From Modestobacter caceresii (GTDB lineage Bacteria > Actinomycetota > Actinomycetes > Mycobacteriales > Geodermatophilaceae): DNA of 64,000 bases. Shown here piece after piece: positions 25,887 to 32,606 of the stretch (position 1 is the stretch's first letter; each line of letters opens with the position of its first letter). The stretch spans positions 186,154 through 250,153 of the forward strand of contig NZ_JPMX01000118.1 of assembly GCF_000761485.1 (NCBI RefSeq), written 5' to 3'. The notes below the pieces were generated by a model that did not search any database, had not been told where the DNA came from, and saw only the letters and a program-made list of their open reading frames with translations. The translations under genes were made by a program, and so were the position numbers.

Positions 25887-25957
25887 CGGTGCCCCGCACC
25901 GGCGGCGGCCGGCTCCGTCCGCGACGTCGCCGGGTCCACGCCTGCGCCCTCGACCAC
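25883..25957 (-). CDS. Putative 24-codon leader ORF coupled to the Lon-like protease gene
   Basis: GTG 25957 follows GAGGAGG (25962-25968) by 4 nt and encodes 24 residues (VVEGAGVDPATSR, then an Ala/Gly-rich end) before TGA. The TGA overlaps the protease GTG as GTGA. The protease start itself has no good Shine-Dalgarno. A TACGCT -10-like box at 26048-26053 would place the transcript start about 80 nt ahead. This may be a translated coupling ORF; expression is unproven. Confidence 0.45.
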   Translation of the reverse strand: MVEGAGVDPATSRTEPAAAGAGHR

Positions 25958-26155
25958 GACTCCTCCTCGCTGGCGGTCCACCGCCGTCGGCGGGCCCCGC
26001 CACCGTCGTCGGGCCCGCGGCCCGGCGGGCGGGCCCGTCGAACGGCGAGCGTAGGTGACCAGCGCAGGTCGCCGGTCCGACGCAGGTCAGCCGCCGGTCG
26101 GGGCGGGAGGACCGGTGCCAGGTCCGGACGGCGGTCGACCGGCGTCCAGCGCGGT

Positions 26156-26161
26156 TACGGT
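26156..26161 (+). promoter_or_regulatory. -10 element TACGGT of a leaderless zincin gene promoter
   Basis: TACGGT followed by six bases and then the ATG at 26168. The same spacing is seen before hisN and the alpha/beta hydrolase gene. No Shine-Dalgarno is present. Confidence 0.5.
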
Positions 26162-26167
26162 GGGGAC

Positions 26168-27586
26168 ATGAGCGATCTCCCCTTCGGCTTCGGGCCCCCT
26201 GACCGCGACCCCGAGCGCCGGGGCGAGCCCGGCGGGCAGGGCGGCGACGGGCCGGCGGGCAACGACCCCTTCGGCCTCGGTGCGCTCTTCGGCGCTGCCG
26301 GGGCAGGCGGCGGCAACCCCGCCGAACTGCTCGGCAAGATGCCCCTGTTCGCCGAGCTCCAGAAGCTGATGAACTGGTCGGGCGGCCCGGTGAACTGGGA
26401 CCTCGCCCGGCAGGGCGCGATCAGCCAGCTGGCCCCCGGCCACCAGCCCACCTCCGCCGGTGAGCAGGCGGCCGTCACCGAGTCGTTGCGGCTGGCCGAC
26501 CTCTGGCTGGACCAGGTCACCGACCTCCCCTCCGGGGTCGACCGGGGCCTGGCCTGGTCCCGGGTGGAGTGGGTCGAGCAGACGCTGCCGGCCTGGACGG
26601 CGCTGATCGACCCGCTGGCCGAGCGCGTGGTGGCGGCCATGACCAGCGCGCTGCCGGCCGAGGCCGCGTCCATCGCCGGCCCGCTGGCCGGGATCATGGG
26701 CCAGATGGGCGGCGTCATGTTCGGCGCCCAGGTCGGCCAGGCGCTGGCCCGGCTCGCCGACGAGGTCACCACCAGCACCGACGTCGGCCTGCCGCTGGGG
26801 CCGCAGGGCGCCGGCGTCCTGGTGCCGCAGAACGTCGCTGCCTTCGGTGAGGGTCTGGACCGTCCCGAGGACGAGGTCCGGCTCTTCCTGGCGCTGCGCG
26901 AGGCCGCCCACCAGCGGCTGTACGCCCACGTGCCGTGGCTGCGCCAGCAGCTGACCGACGCCGTCCACGCCTACGCCCGCGGCATCCACGTCGACCGGGA
27001 GGCCATCGAGCGCGGCCTCAACGACGCGATGAGCGGCATGGAGGGCGGGCTGGACCCCAGCGACCCGGAGAGCATCCAGAAGCTGCTGGGCAGCGGGCTG
27101 CTCGAGCCGGAGGAGACCCCGGAGCAGCAGATGGCGCTGCGCCGGCTGGAGACGCTGCTGGCCCTGGTGGAGGGCTGGGTGGACAGCATCGTCTCCGCGG
27201 CCGCCGCCGAGCGACTGCCCGGCCACTCGGCGCTGGCCGAGACGATGCGCCGGCGCCGGGCCTCGGGCGGGCCGGCCGAGCAGACCTTCGCCACCCTCGT
27301 CGGGCTGGAGCTGCGCCCGCGGCGACTGCGGGACGCCAGCACGGTCTGGGGTGCGATGGCGCAGCAGCACGGCCCGGCCGAGCGCGACCGGCTGTGGTCG
27401 CACCCGGACCTGCTGCCCACGTCGGACGACCTGGACGAGCCGTTGGACTTCGTCTCCCGCCAGGGAGCAGGCGACCCGTTCGCCGAGCTGACCGGCGGCA
27501 TGGACGAGCAGTCCGACGGCACGCCGCCGGAGCAGGGTGAGAGCACCACGGACGACGAGGACGGCGGAGCAGGGCCCCGCGCCTGA
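26168..27586 (+). CDS. Zinc-dependent metalloprotease-like protein (Zincin_2/DUF2342, Rv3195 type)
   Basis: 472-residue member of the actinobacterial family once linked to F420 biosynthesis. After a Gly/Asp-rich head comes FAELQKLMNWSGGPVNWDLA, a recurring family signature. The metal-binding helix reads LREAAHQRLYAHVPWLRQQ, where the usual HExxH is replaced by an E-x-x-H arrangement (REAAHQ). GIHVDREAIERGLND follows, and the tail is acidic. No signal peptide is seen. It is divergent from the Lon-like protease, as in mycobacteria. Actual proteolysis is unproven. Confidence 0.9.
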   Translation: MSDLPFGFGPPDRDPERRGEPGGQGGDGPAGNDPFGLGALFGAAGAGGGNPAELLGKMPLFAELQKLMNWSGGPVNWDLARQGAISQLAPGHQPTSAGEQAAVTESLRLADLWLDQVTDLPSGVDRGLAWSRVEWVEQTLPAWTALIDPLAERVVAAMTSALPAEAASIAGPLAGIMGQMGGVMFGAQVGQALARLADEVTTSTDVGLPLGPQGAGVLVPQNVAAFGEGLDRPEDEVRLFLALREAAHQRLYAHVPWLRQQLTDAVHAYARGIHVDREAIERGLNDAMSGMEGGLDPSDPESIQKLLGSGLLEPEETPEQQMALRRLETLLALVEGWVDSIVSAAAAERLPGHSALAETMRRRRASGGPAEQTFATLVGLELRPRRLRDASTVWGAMAQQHGPAERDRLWSHPDLLPTSDDLDEPLDFVSRQGAGDPFAELTGGMDEQSDGTPPEQGESTTDDEDGGAGPRA

Positions 27587-27599
27587 CCTCCGTCGGCAA

Positions 27600-27630
27600 C
27601 GGGGCTGGTGCCGTGCTGGCACCAGCCCCG
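27600..27630 (+). terminator. Hairpin terminator after the zincin gene
   Basis: CGGGGCTGGTGCC (27600-27612) pairs over 13 bp with GGCACCAGCCCCG (27618-27630), loop GTGCT. It lies 14 nt past the stop. No T tract follows. Confidence 0.75.
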
Positions 27631-27634
27631 CTGC

Positions 27635-27772
27635 CAGGTCCCGCCGCGAGCGTGGTGACGCGCTGGAACGGCCTCGCTGCAGGGTCCCGCCGCGAGCGGG
27701 GTGACCTGCTGGAACGGCCCCGTCCGAGGCTCGCCCCGAGCTTGCGAGGGGTGAGGAGGACGGGGTCCTTCC
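27635..27772 (-). repeat. Stop-abutting repeat copy 3, two units
   Basis: On the minus strand it starts immediately after the TGA of the YgjP-like gene with GGAAGGACCCCGTCCTCCTC. CCCCGTCC pairs with GGACGGGG about 32 nt further on, enclosing an inner CCCCTCGC/GGGGCGAG-type arm. Two copies of the GTTCCAGC...GTCACC...CGCTCGCGGCGGGACC unit follow at a period of about 46 bp. Same family as the elements behind rsgA, the DUF2795 gene and moeZ. Confidence 0.75.
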
Positions 27773-28396
27773 TCAGTCGACGGCGCCGGGCTCCAGCTCG
27801 TCGCCGTCGGTGCCCTGGCCGCCCGTGGAGCCGTGTTCGAAGCCCTCGAGGAAGCCCAGCGCCCGCTCGGCCCGCGGGTAGGCGTGCACCAGCGCCCAGA
27901 AGCGCTCGTCGTGGTTCGCCTCCAGCAGGTGCGCCAGCTCGTGAACAAGGACGTAGTCGACGACGAACTCCGGCATGCCCCGCAGCCGGCTCGACAGCCG
28001 GATGGTCCGGTCGGCCGGGGTGCACGACCCCCAGCGGCGGTTCTGGTTGTCCACCCAGCGGACGCTGGCCGGCACCGCCCGCCCGCCCAGGTGCGCCCGG
28101 GACAGCTCCAGCGCCCGGTCCATCAGCTCGTCGTCGGAGGCGAGGGTGCGGCGACGCCGCTCCTCGCGGGTCTGCAGCTTGGCGACCATCTGGTCCACCC
28201 ACCGCCGCTCCTCGGCGGCACTGAAGGCCGCCGGGATGAGCACCACGGTGCGCCCGTTCTCCCGGTAGGCCGTGACGGTCCGGCGGCGACGGGCGCTGCG
28301 GCGGACCTCCACCTCCGGCACCGGACGGGGAGCCGTGCGGACAGCGGGGACCGCCGTCGACGCAGCCGGCGCGCGGCGGTCGGGTCGCTTCTCCAC
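27773..28396 (-). CDS. YgjP-like (M48-type) metallopeptidase domain protein
   Basis: 207-residue protein of the YgjP/DUF45 kind. The zinc motif is VHELAHLLEANHDERFW (HExxH plus downstream His). VRWVDNQNRRWGSCTPADRTIRLSSRL ahead of it is the family signature. The N-terminus is basic. GTG 28396 is preceded by TACGGT with a 6-nt gap, a leaderless pattern, which supports this start. Family members are predicted zinc proteases, and some work with type I restriction loci. None is here. No homologue is known to me at this spot in mycobacteria. Confidence 0.85.
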   Translation of the reverse strand: MEKRPDRRAPAASTAVPAVRTAPRPVPEVEVRRSARRRRTVTAYRENGRTVVLIPAAFSAAEERRWVDQMVAKLQTREERRRRTLASDDELMDRALELSRAHLGGRAVPASVRWVDNQNRRWGSCTPADRTIRLSSRLRGMPEFVVDYVLVHELAHLLEANHDERFWALVHAYPRAERALGFLEGFEHGSTGGQGTDGDELEPGAVD

Positions 28397-28746
28397 GCAC
28401 GCACCGTATCGGGCCGGGCGGCGGACGCTGAGGGTGAGGACACCCGGTCGTGGACAGGTGCACACGGACAGTGGACACCGGTCGAGCGGCTGTCCCCCGA
28501 TCGATGGACGGCGGGTGGTCGCTCCACAGGACCGCCAGGGCGTTCTTGCAGGTAAGGCGAGTGGCCGGCGACCTCAGCCCGGCGTCGTCCCCGCCCACTC
28601 CCCCGGTCGTGCACAGCGACACGCCAGCCGGTCAACACCGTGTCCACACCGCCGTCCACAGGTTGTGGGAGAAGGCCGGCGGGCCTGCTCGCAGGCCTGT
28701 GGACGACGGCTGCGGGCCGGACCGCCGCGCTGGCACCCTCCCTCCG
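28397..28746. other. Divergent intergenic region, Rv3196-like gene / YgjP gene
   Basis: 350 bp between divergent starts. It carries several TCCACA/TGTGGA words (for example GTGTCCACACCGCCGTCCAC and GGACAGTGGACACC). These look like scattered DnaA-box relatives but show no AT-rich unwinding region. ACCGTA at 28403-28408 is the minus-strand -10 for the YgjP-like gene. No clear promoter for the plus-strand gene was found. Confidence 0.4.
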
Positions 28747-29817
28747 ATGACCGAGAGCCCGCACCCGCTGCTGCCCGCTGCCACGCCGCTGCTCCGGCTG
28801 GACCCGGAGCTGCTGCAGATCGGCGGCGTCGACGGGCGTGACGGGCTGCGGGTCCACCCGGCCGGCAACGAGGTCGCCGCCCTGCTGCGCCGGCTGGACG
28901 GACGCCGCAGCGAGCGCACGGTGCGCGCCGAGTCGGTGGCCGAGGGCGTGCCCGGTGACGTGGTGGACGACCTGTTGGCCGGGCTGCGCGGCACCGGCCT
29001 GCTGCACGACCTGGCCGCGGCCGACCTGCTGGCCACCGACCCGGGCCCGGCAGCGGTCGCCCGGGCCGGGCTGGAGCTGCCCGCAGCGGTCCCGCGGGCC
29101 GGCACGGGCGGGCGGTGGCGCGTCCGTCGGCAGAGCGCGGTCGTCGTCGACGGCGCCACCCGGGTGGGCGCGCCGCTCGCCGCGGTGCTGGCCGCGAGCG
29201 GGGTGGGGTGGGTGCACGTCCGGGACCGGGGCGCGACCCGCGCCGAGGACGCCGTCGTCGGTGGGGTGACGGCGGCCGACGAGGGGCGCCCCCGGGCGCT
29301 GGCTGCGGCCGACGCCGTCCGGCGGGCCAGTCCGCTGACCGACCTCCGGCCGCTCCCACCGGACCGGGCACCGGACCTGGTGGTGCTGTGCCGACCGTGG
29401 GCGGCTGCCGATCCGCTGTCCGCGGCCCTGCACCAGGCGGGCACGCCGCACCTGGTCGCCACGGTGCGCGAGGAGACCGGCGTCGTGGGCCCGCTCGTGC
29501 TGCCGGGCAGCCCCGGCGGCGGGTGCCTGCGCTGCGCCGACGCCTGGCGGCGGGACGACGACCCGGCGTGGCCCCGGCTGGCCGCCCAGCTCGCCGCGGT
29601 CGAGCCGGCGCCCAGCGGCGCCACGGTCACCTGCCTGCTCACCGCGGTCACCGCGGCCGTCCAGGTGCTGGCCCACCTCGACGGCGACGACGACCCGGTG
29701 ACCGTGGGCGCGGCTCTCGAGCTGCACCCGCCCGACCTGCTCCCCCGCCTGCGCCGCTGGCCGCCGCACCCGGGATGCGCCTGTCGCGGGGCCGGTCGGG
29801 GCGCGCCGACGCCGTAG
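28747..29817 (+). CDS. E1-like (ThiF/cyclodehydratase-type) protein, Rv3196 type
   Basis: 356-residue protein. An N-terminal region (LLQIGGVDGRDGLRVHPAGNEV) resembles the winged-helix leader-binding part of cyclodehydratase-type proteins. A Rossmann E1-like middle section (RRQSAVVVDGATRVGAPLAAVLA) has lost the canonical GxGxxG. A split zinc site is visible as CLRCADAW and a terminal HPGCACRG. In mycobacteria the homologue lies just before the ABC1 kinase, as here (13-bp gap). The function is unknown; with no precursor peptide nearby, a peptide-modifying role is only a possibility. Confidence 0.8.
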   Translation: MTESPHPLLPAATPLLRLDPELLQIGGVDGRDGLRVHPAGNEVAALLRRLDGRRSERTVRAESVAEGVPGDVVDDLLAGLRGTGLLHDLAAADLLATDPGPAAVARAGLELPAAVPRAGTGGRWRVRRQSAVVVDGATRVGAPLAAVLAASGVGWVHVRDRGATRAEDAVVGGVTAADEGRPRALAAADAVRRASPLTDLRPLPPDRAPDLVVLCRPWAAADPLSAALHQAGTPHLVATVREETGVVGPLVLPGSPGGGCLRCADAWRRDDDPAWPRLAAQLAAVEPAPSGATVTCLLTAVTAAVQVLAHLDGDDDPVTVGAALELHPPDLLPRLRRWPPHPGCACRGAGRGAPTP

Positions 29818-29830
29818 AGGGGACACTGGT

Positions 29831-31156
29831 GTGGTGAGTGACACCGGACGGGACATCCCGCGGGGGGCGGTGTCCCGAACGGCACGGCTCGCCTCCCTGC
29901 CGCTCGGCGCCGCCGGGCGCGCCACCCTGGGCATCGGCAAGCGGCTCTCCGGGGTCTCGTCCGAGGAGGTCAGCGCGGAGCTGCAGCAGCAGACGGCCGA
30001 GCAGCTGTTCGCCGTGCTGGGCCAGCTCAAGGGCGGCGCCATGAAGCTGGGCCAGCAGCTGTCGATCTTCGAGGCCGCGGTGCCCGAGGAGATGGCCGGG
30101 CCCTACCGCGAGGCGCTGGTCAAGTTGCAGGAGGCGGCTCCGCCGATGCCGGTGCGCACCGTGCACGCGGTGCTCGCCCAGCAGCTGGGCGGGAGCTGGC
30201 GCGAGCGGTTCCGCGACTTCGACGACACCCCGGCCGCGGCGGCCAGCATCGGTCAGGTGCACCGGGCCACGTGGCGGGACGGCCGGGACGTCGCGGTCAA
30301 GATCCAGTACCCCGGTGCCGGCACCGCGCTGATGGCCGACCTCAACCAGCTCGCCCGCTTCGCCCGGATGTTCGCGGTGCTCTTCCCCGGCATGGAGGTC
30401 AAGCCGCTCATCGCCGAGCTCAAGCTGCGCGCGGAGGAGGAGCTGGACTACGGGCTGGAGGCCGACGCACAGCGGGCGTTCGCCGCCGCCTACGCCGACG
30501 ACGACCAGATCGTCGTCCCCCGGGTCGTGGCCAGCGCACCGAAGGTCATCGTCTCCGAGTGGCTCGAGGGCATCCCGCTGTCCCGGGTCATCGCCGACGG
30601 CACCCGGGAGCAGCGCAACCGGGCCGGGCTGCTGATGTCGGTGCTGCACTTCTCCGGGCCGCAACGAGCCGGGCTGCTGCACGCCGACCCGCACCCGGGC
30701 AACTACCGCCTGGTGCCCGACGGGCGGCTCGGGGTCATCGACTTCGGGGCCACGGCCCGGCTGCCCGGCGGCCACCCCGAGCCCATCGGCCGGCTGGTCC
30801 GCTGGGCGCTGGAGGGCCGCGCCGAGGACGTGCTGGCCGACCTCCGTGCCGAGGGCTTCGTCCGCGAGTCCATCGAGGTCGACGCCCAGGGAGTGCTGGA
30901 CTTCCTCCTGCCCTTCCTCGCTCCGGTGTCGGCCCCGTCGTTCCAGTTCAACCGGGCGTGGATGCAGGAGCAGGCGAACCGGATCGGTGACCCGCGCAGC
31001 GACGCCAGCCGGCTGGGCCGCCAGCTGAACCTGCCGCCGGCCTACCTGCTGATCCACCGGGTGACGATGGGGTCGATCGGCGTGCTGTGCCAGCTCGACG
31101 CGGAGGCGCCCTACCGCGGCGTCTGCGAGGAGTGGCTGCCCGGCTTCGCCGGCTGA
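29831..31156 (+). CDS. ABC1/UbiB atypical kinase family protein (Rv3197 type)
   Basis: 441-residue ADCK-like protein. It carries the KxGQ module (LKGGAMKLGQQLSIFE, residues about 66-81), the A-rich loop AAAASIGQVHR in place of a glycine-rich loop, VAVKIQYPG with the ATP lysine, the catalytic HADPHPGNYR, and the metal-binding VIDFGAT. In mycobacteria this gene adjoins whiB7 and belongs to its regulon; it has been linked to macrolide tolerance. The start is GTG 29831. It follows the E1-like gene by 13 bp, so they probably form one operon. Confidence 0.92.
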   Translation: MVSDTGRDIPRGAVSRTARLASLPLGAAGRATLGIGKRLSGVSSEEVSAELQQQTAEQLFAVLGQLKGGAMKLGQQLSIFEAAVPEEMAGPYREALVKLQEAAPPMPVRTVHAVLAQQLGGSWRERFRDFDDTPAAAASIGQVHRATWRDGRDVAVKIQYPGAGTALMADLNQLARFARMFAVLFPGMEVKPLIAELKLRAEEELDYGLEADAQRAFAAAYADDDQIVVPRVVASAPKVIVSEWLEGIPLSRVIADGTREQRNRAGLLMSVLHFSGPQRAGLLHADPHPGNYRLVPDGRLGVIDFGATARLPGGHPEPIGRLVRWALEGRAEDVLADLRAEGFVRESIEVDAQGVLDFLLPFLAPVSAPSFQFNRAWMQEQANRIGDPRSDASRLGRQLNLPPAYLLIHRVTMGSIGVLCQLDAEAPYRGVCEEWLPGFAG

Positions 31157-31218
31157 CCCGTCGCCCTCACCGACGGCACCGCGGTCGGGGACCGTCCCGG
31201 CTCAGCCGGAGCGGTCGG

Positions 31219-31262
31219 GTCCGTTCCGACCGGGAGCCTGCGGCCCCGCGGTCGGAACGGAC
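31219..31262. terminator. Perfect 14-bp hairpin between ABC1 kinase gene and a small ORF
   Basis: GTCCGTTCCGACCG (31219-31232) pairs with CGGTCGGAACGGAC (31249-31262), loop of 16 nt (GGAGCCTGCGGCCCCG). It lies between two convergent genes and fits a bidirectional terminator. Confidence 0.7.
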
Positions 31263-31305
31263 GGCGGCTGCTGCCGCGCAGTGGTGCTGTTCCGTGCTCG
31301 CGTCG

Positions 31306-31470
31306 TCACCAGACGGCGGAGTTGGCGCGGGCGGCCCGCTGGGAGGCCCGCTCCGCCCGGCGTGCCCAGCGCCGGGCGGTGATCAGCCGTCGGGCCCGGG
31401 CGGACGTCTCCGCCTCGGCCATCCGCCGGGTCATGTGGGATCTGGTCAGGTCCTGGTCGAACGAGTGCAT
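31306..31470 (-). CDS. Small basic hypothetical protein downstream of whiB7
   Basis: 54 residues, starting MHSFDQDLTRSHMTRRM, rich in Arg and Ala, ending RANSAVW. GAGGGA stands 6 nt ahead of the ATG, a good ribosome site. One long amphipathic helix is likely, with no membrane segment. It lies 122 bp past the whiB7 stop on the same strand and may be co-transcribed. I recognise no family. Confidence 0.6.
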   Translation of the reverse strand: MHSFDQDLTRSHMTRRMAEAETSARARRLITARRWARRAERASQRAARANSAVW

Positions 31471-31592
31471 CGTGGTCCCTCAGGGTGTGTCGGCACCGCT
31501 GCGCGGTCGCCGGGTGGAGGTACATCGGGTGGCCGGTCGCCCCGGGTGGGGACGCCGGACCGGCGGGAGCCCGCTGCTCCGGTGCCGCGGCC

Positions 31593-31931
31593 TCATGCCG
31601 CGGCCTCGGTCCGGACCTTGGGCGGGCGGCCCCGGGGCCGCTTCCGGGCGATGACGACCCCGTGGTCGAAGATCTCCCCGCCCCAGACGCCCCAGGGCTC
31701 GGCCCGGTCGAGCGCCCCGGCCAGGCAGGCCGACCGCACCGGGCACGTCGCGCAGTGCGCCTTGGCCTGCTCGAGCTGAGCCGGGCTCTCGGCGAACCAC
31801 AGGTCGGCGTCCTGCACCCGGCAGGGCAGCCCCCGACGGGCCACCTCCCGGGCCGTCGCCTGGGTGGACACGTGCGTGCGGTCGAGCCCGGATCGGCGAT
31901 GGGACGTCGCGGGGTCGATCGTGGTCTGCAC
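31593..31931 (-). CDS. whiB7: WhiB7-type transcriptional regulator (WblC)
   Basis: 112-residue iron-sulfur Wbl protein. The four cluster ligands are Cys37, Cys60, Cys63 and Cys69 (LPC, CATC, SAC). EPWGVWGGE is the sigma-factor contacting loop, and the C-terminal AT hook RPRGRPPK (98-105) marks WhiB7 rather than other Wbls. In actinobacteria WhiB7 binds SigA and activates intrinsic antibiotic-resistance genes. GTG 31931 has AGGAGG 7 nt ahead. The position between the ABC1 kinase and uvrD2 matches mycobacteria. A long leader with two hairpins and an ORF precedes it. Confidence 0.95.
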   Translation of the reverse strand: MQTTIDPATSHRRSGLDRTHVSTQATAREVARRGLPCRVQDADLWFAESPAQLEQAKAHCATCPVRSACLAGALDRAEPWGVWGGEIFDHGVVIARKRPRGRPPKVRTEAAA

Positions 31932-31962
31932 GGCCGCGCCTCCTCTTCCTTCGTCTGTGCGG

Positions 31963-31988
31963 CCGGTCGGCGGGGCCCCGCCGACCGG
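31963..31988 (-). promoter_or_regulatory. whiB7 leader hairpin 2 (26-bp palindrome)
   Basis: CCGGTCGGCGGGG (31963-31975) is followed at once by CCCCGCCGACCGG (31976-31988), a perfect palindrome about 32 nt before the whiB7 start. It could be a terminator in the leader. The Shine-Dalgarno lies just downstream of it in the transcript. Confidence 0.65.
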
Positions 31989-32036
31989 TGTGGTCGGGAT
32001 TCCGCGGAGGCTCGTCGAGACGCTGGAGCAAGACGA

Positions 32037-32071
32037 AGGCCGCGGTACCCGGTGTCCGGGTTCCGCGGCCT
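32037..32071 (-). promoter_or_regulatory. whiB7 leader hairpin 1 (35-nt stem-loop)
   Basis: AGGCCGCGG (32037-32045) and ACCCGG (32047-32052) pair with CCGGGT (32056-32061) and CCGCGGCCT (32063-32071), with one mismatch and a 3-nt loop. In the transcript it comes 24 nt after the leader ORF stop. A second CCGCGGAATCCC in the transcript (forward 31996-32007) could pair with one arm instead, so two exclusive folds are possible. Confidence 0.6.
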
Positions 32072-32094
32072 CGAGGAGGACCTGCTGGGCTGTG

Positions 32095-32442
32095 CTAGCC
32101 CAGTGGGTCTTCCGGGGGCAGGTCACCCGGGGTGCTGCTGGTGTGCCGAGCAGGGGCGCCGATGACGGCGTTGCCCTTCAGGGCGGTGGTCTGGACGGAC
32201 GGCAGGGCATCGGTGCCGAGGCGCGCACCGGTGGTGGACAGGCCGGTCGTGCCGGCGGCGGCGATCAGGCCGCGGAGGCGGACAGCAGGCACCCAGCCGG
32301 CGAAGGACAGATCGGTGCCGTACTGCGGAGCGGCGGCGGGCGCCATCGCGACGACCCACTCGGCCGGGATGGAGCAGCGCAGGCCGACGGCCGGCGAGGT
32401 CTCGGTGCGCACGCCGGCGTTGGTCATGTCGGTGGTGATCAC
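32095..32442 (-). CDS. 115-codon ORF in the whiB7 leader, hypothetical
   Basis: Encodes 115 residues (opening MITTDMTNAGVRTETSP; Ala/Gly/Pro-rich; ends DLPPEDPLG). GTG 32442 has a strong AAGGAGG about 8 nt ahead. It is the only ORF with a good ribosome site between the WhiB7-like promoter (32558-32587) and whiB7. No family is recognised and there is no membrane segment. It may be a normal small protein gene co-transcribed with whiB7, or a translated leader ORF that senses ribosome inhibition, as whiB7/wblC leaders do in other actinobacteria. Confidence 0.6.
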   Translation of the reverse strand: MITTDMTNAGVRTETSPAVGLRCSIPAEWVVAMAPAAAPQYGTDLSFAGWVPAVRLRGLIAAAGTTGLSTTGARLGTDALPSVQTTALKGNAVIGAPARHTSSTPGDLPPEDPLG

Positions 32443-32557
32443 GGGGCCCCTCCTTCCGAGGGTCGGAGTCCGGCCTCCCGGCCGGTCTCGCTGCGGTCTG
32501 CTGCGGGTGGTGCGGTGCTGCTGGTGCGTCCTGGATCACTCCCAGGTGGTGGAACGA

Positions 32558-32600
32558 AGGCTAGGGGAGCCGCCGGAGACGGGTCAACCGGATTAACCGA
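32558..32600 (-). promoter_or_regulatory. WhiB7-type autoregulated promoter
   Basis: Minus-strand TTGACC (-35, 32587-32582) and TAGCCT (-10, 32563-32558) are 18 bp apart. AT-rich GGTTAATCCGG lies directly upstream of the -35, resembling the AT-rich box that WhiB7 AT hooks use (AAAATC-N-GTTG type). It begins immediately behind the uvrD2 stop. The predicted start is near 32551, giving a leader of about 620 nt to whiB7. Confidence 0.6.
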
Positions 32601-32606
32601 GATTCC

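Noticed and set aside
25887-26003. N-terminal extension of the Lon-like protease to GTG 26003
   Set aside because: The added 39 residues are Arg/Gly/Pro-rich low complexity and lie before the membrane helix. A better start overlaps a leader ORF.
28430-28746. Cluster of TCCACA words resembling DnaA boxes (possible origin)
   Set aside because: Matches are partial, no AT-rich segment is present, and dnaA, dnaN or parAB are not nearby.
31202-31525. Minus-strand frame of 107 codons over the hairpin behind the ABC1 kinase gene
   Set aside because: It runs through the perfect hairpin and overlaps the better-supported 54-codon gene in another frame.
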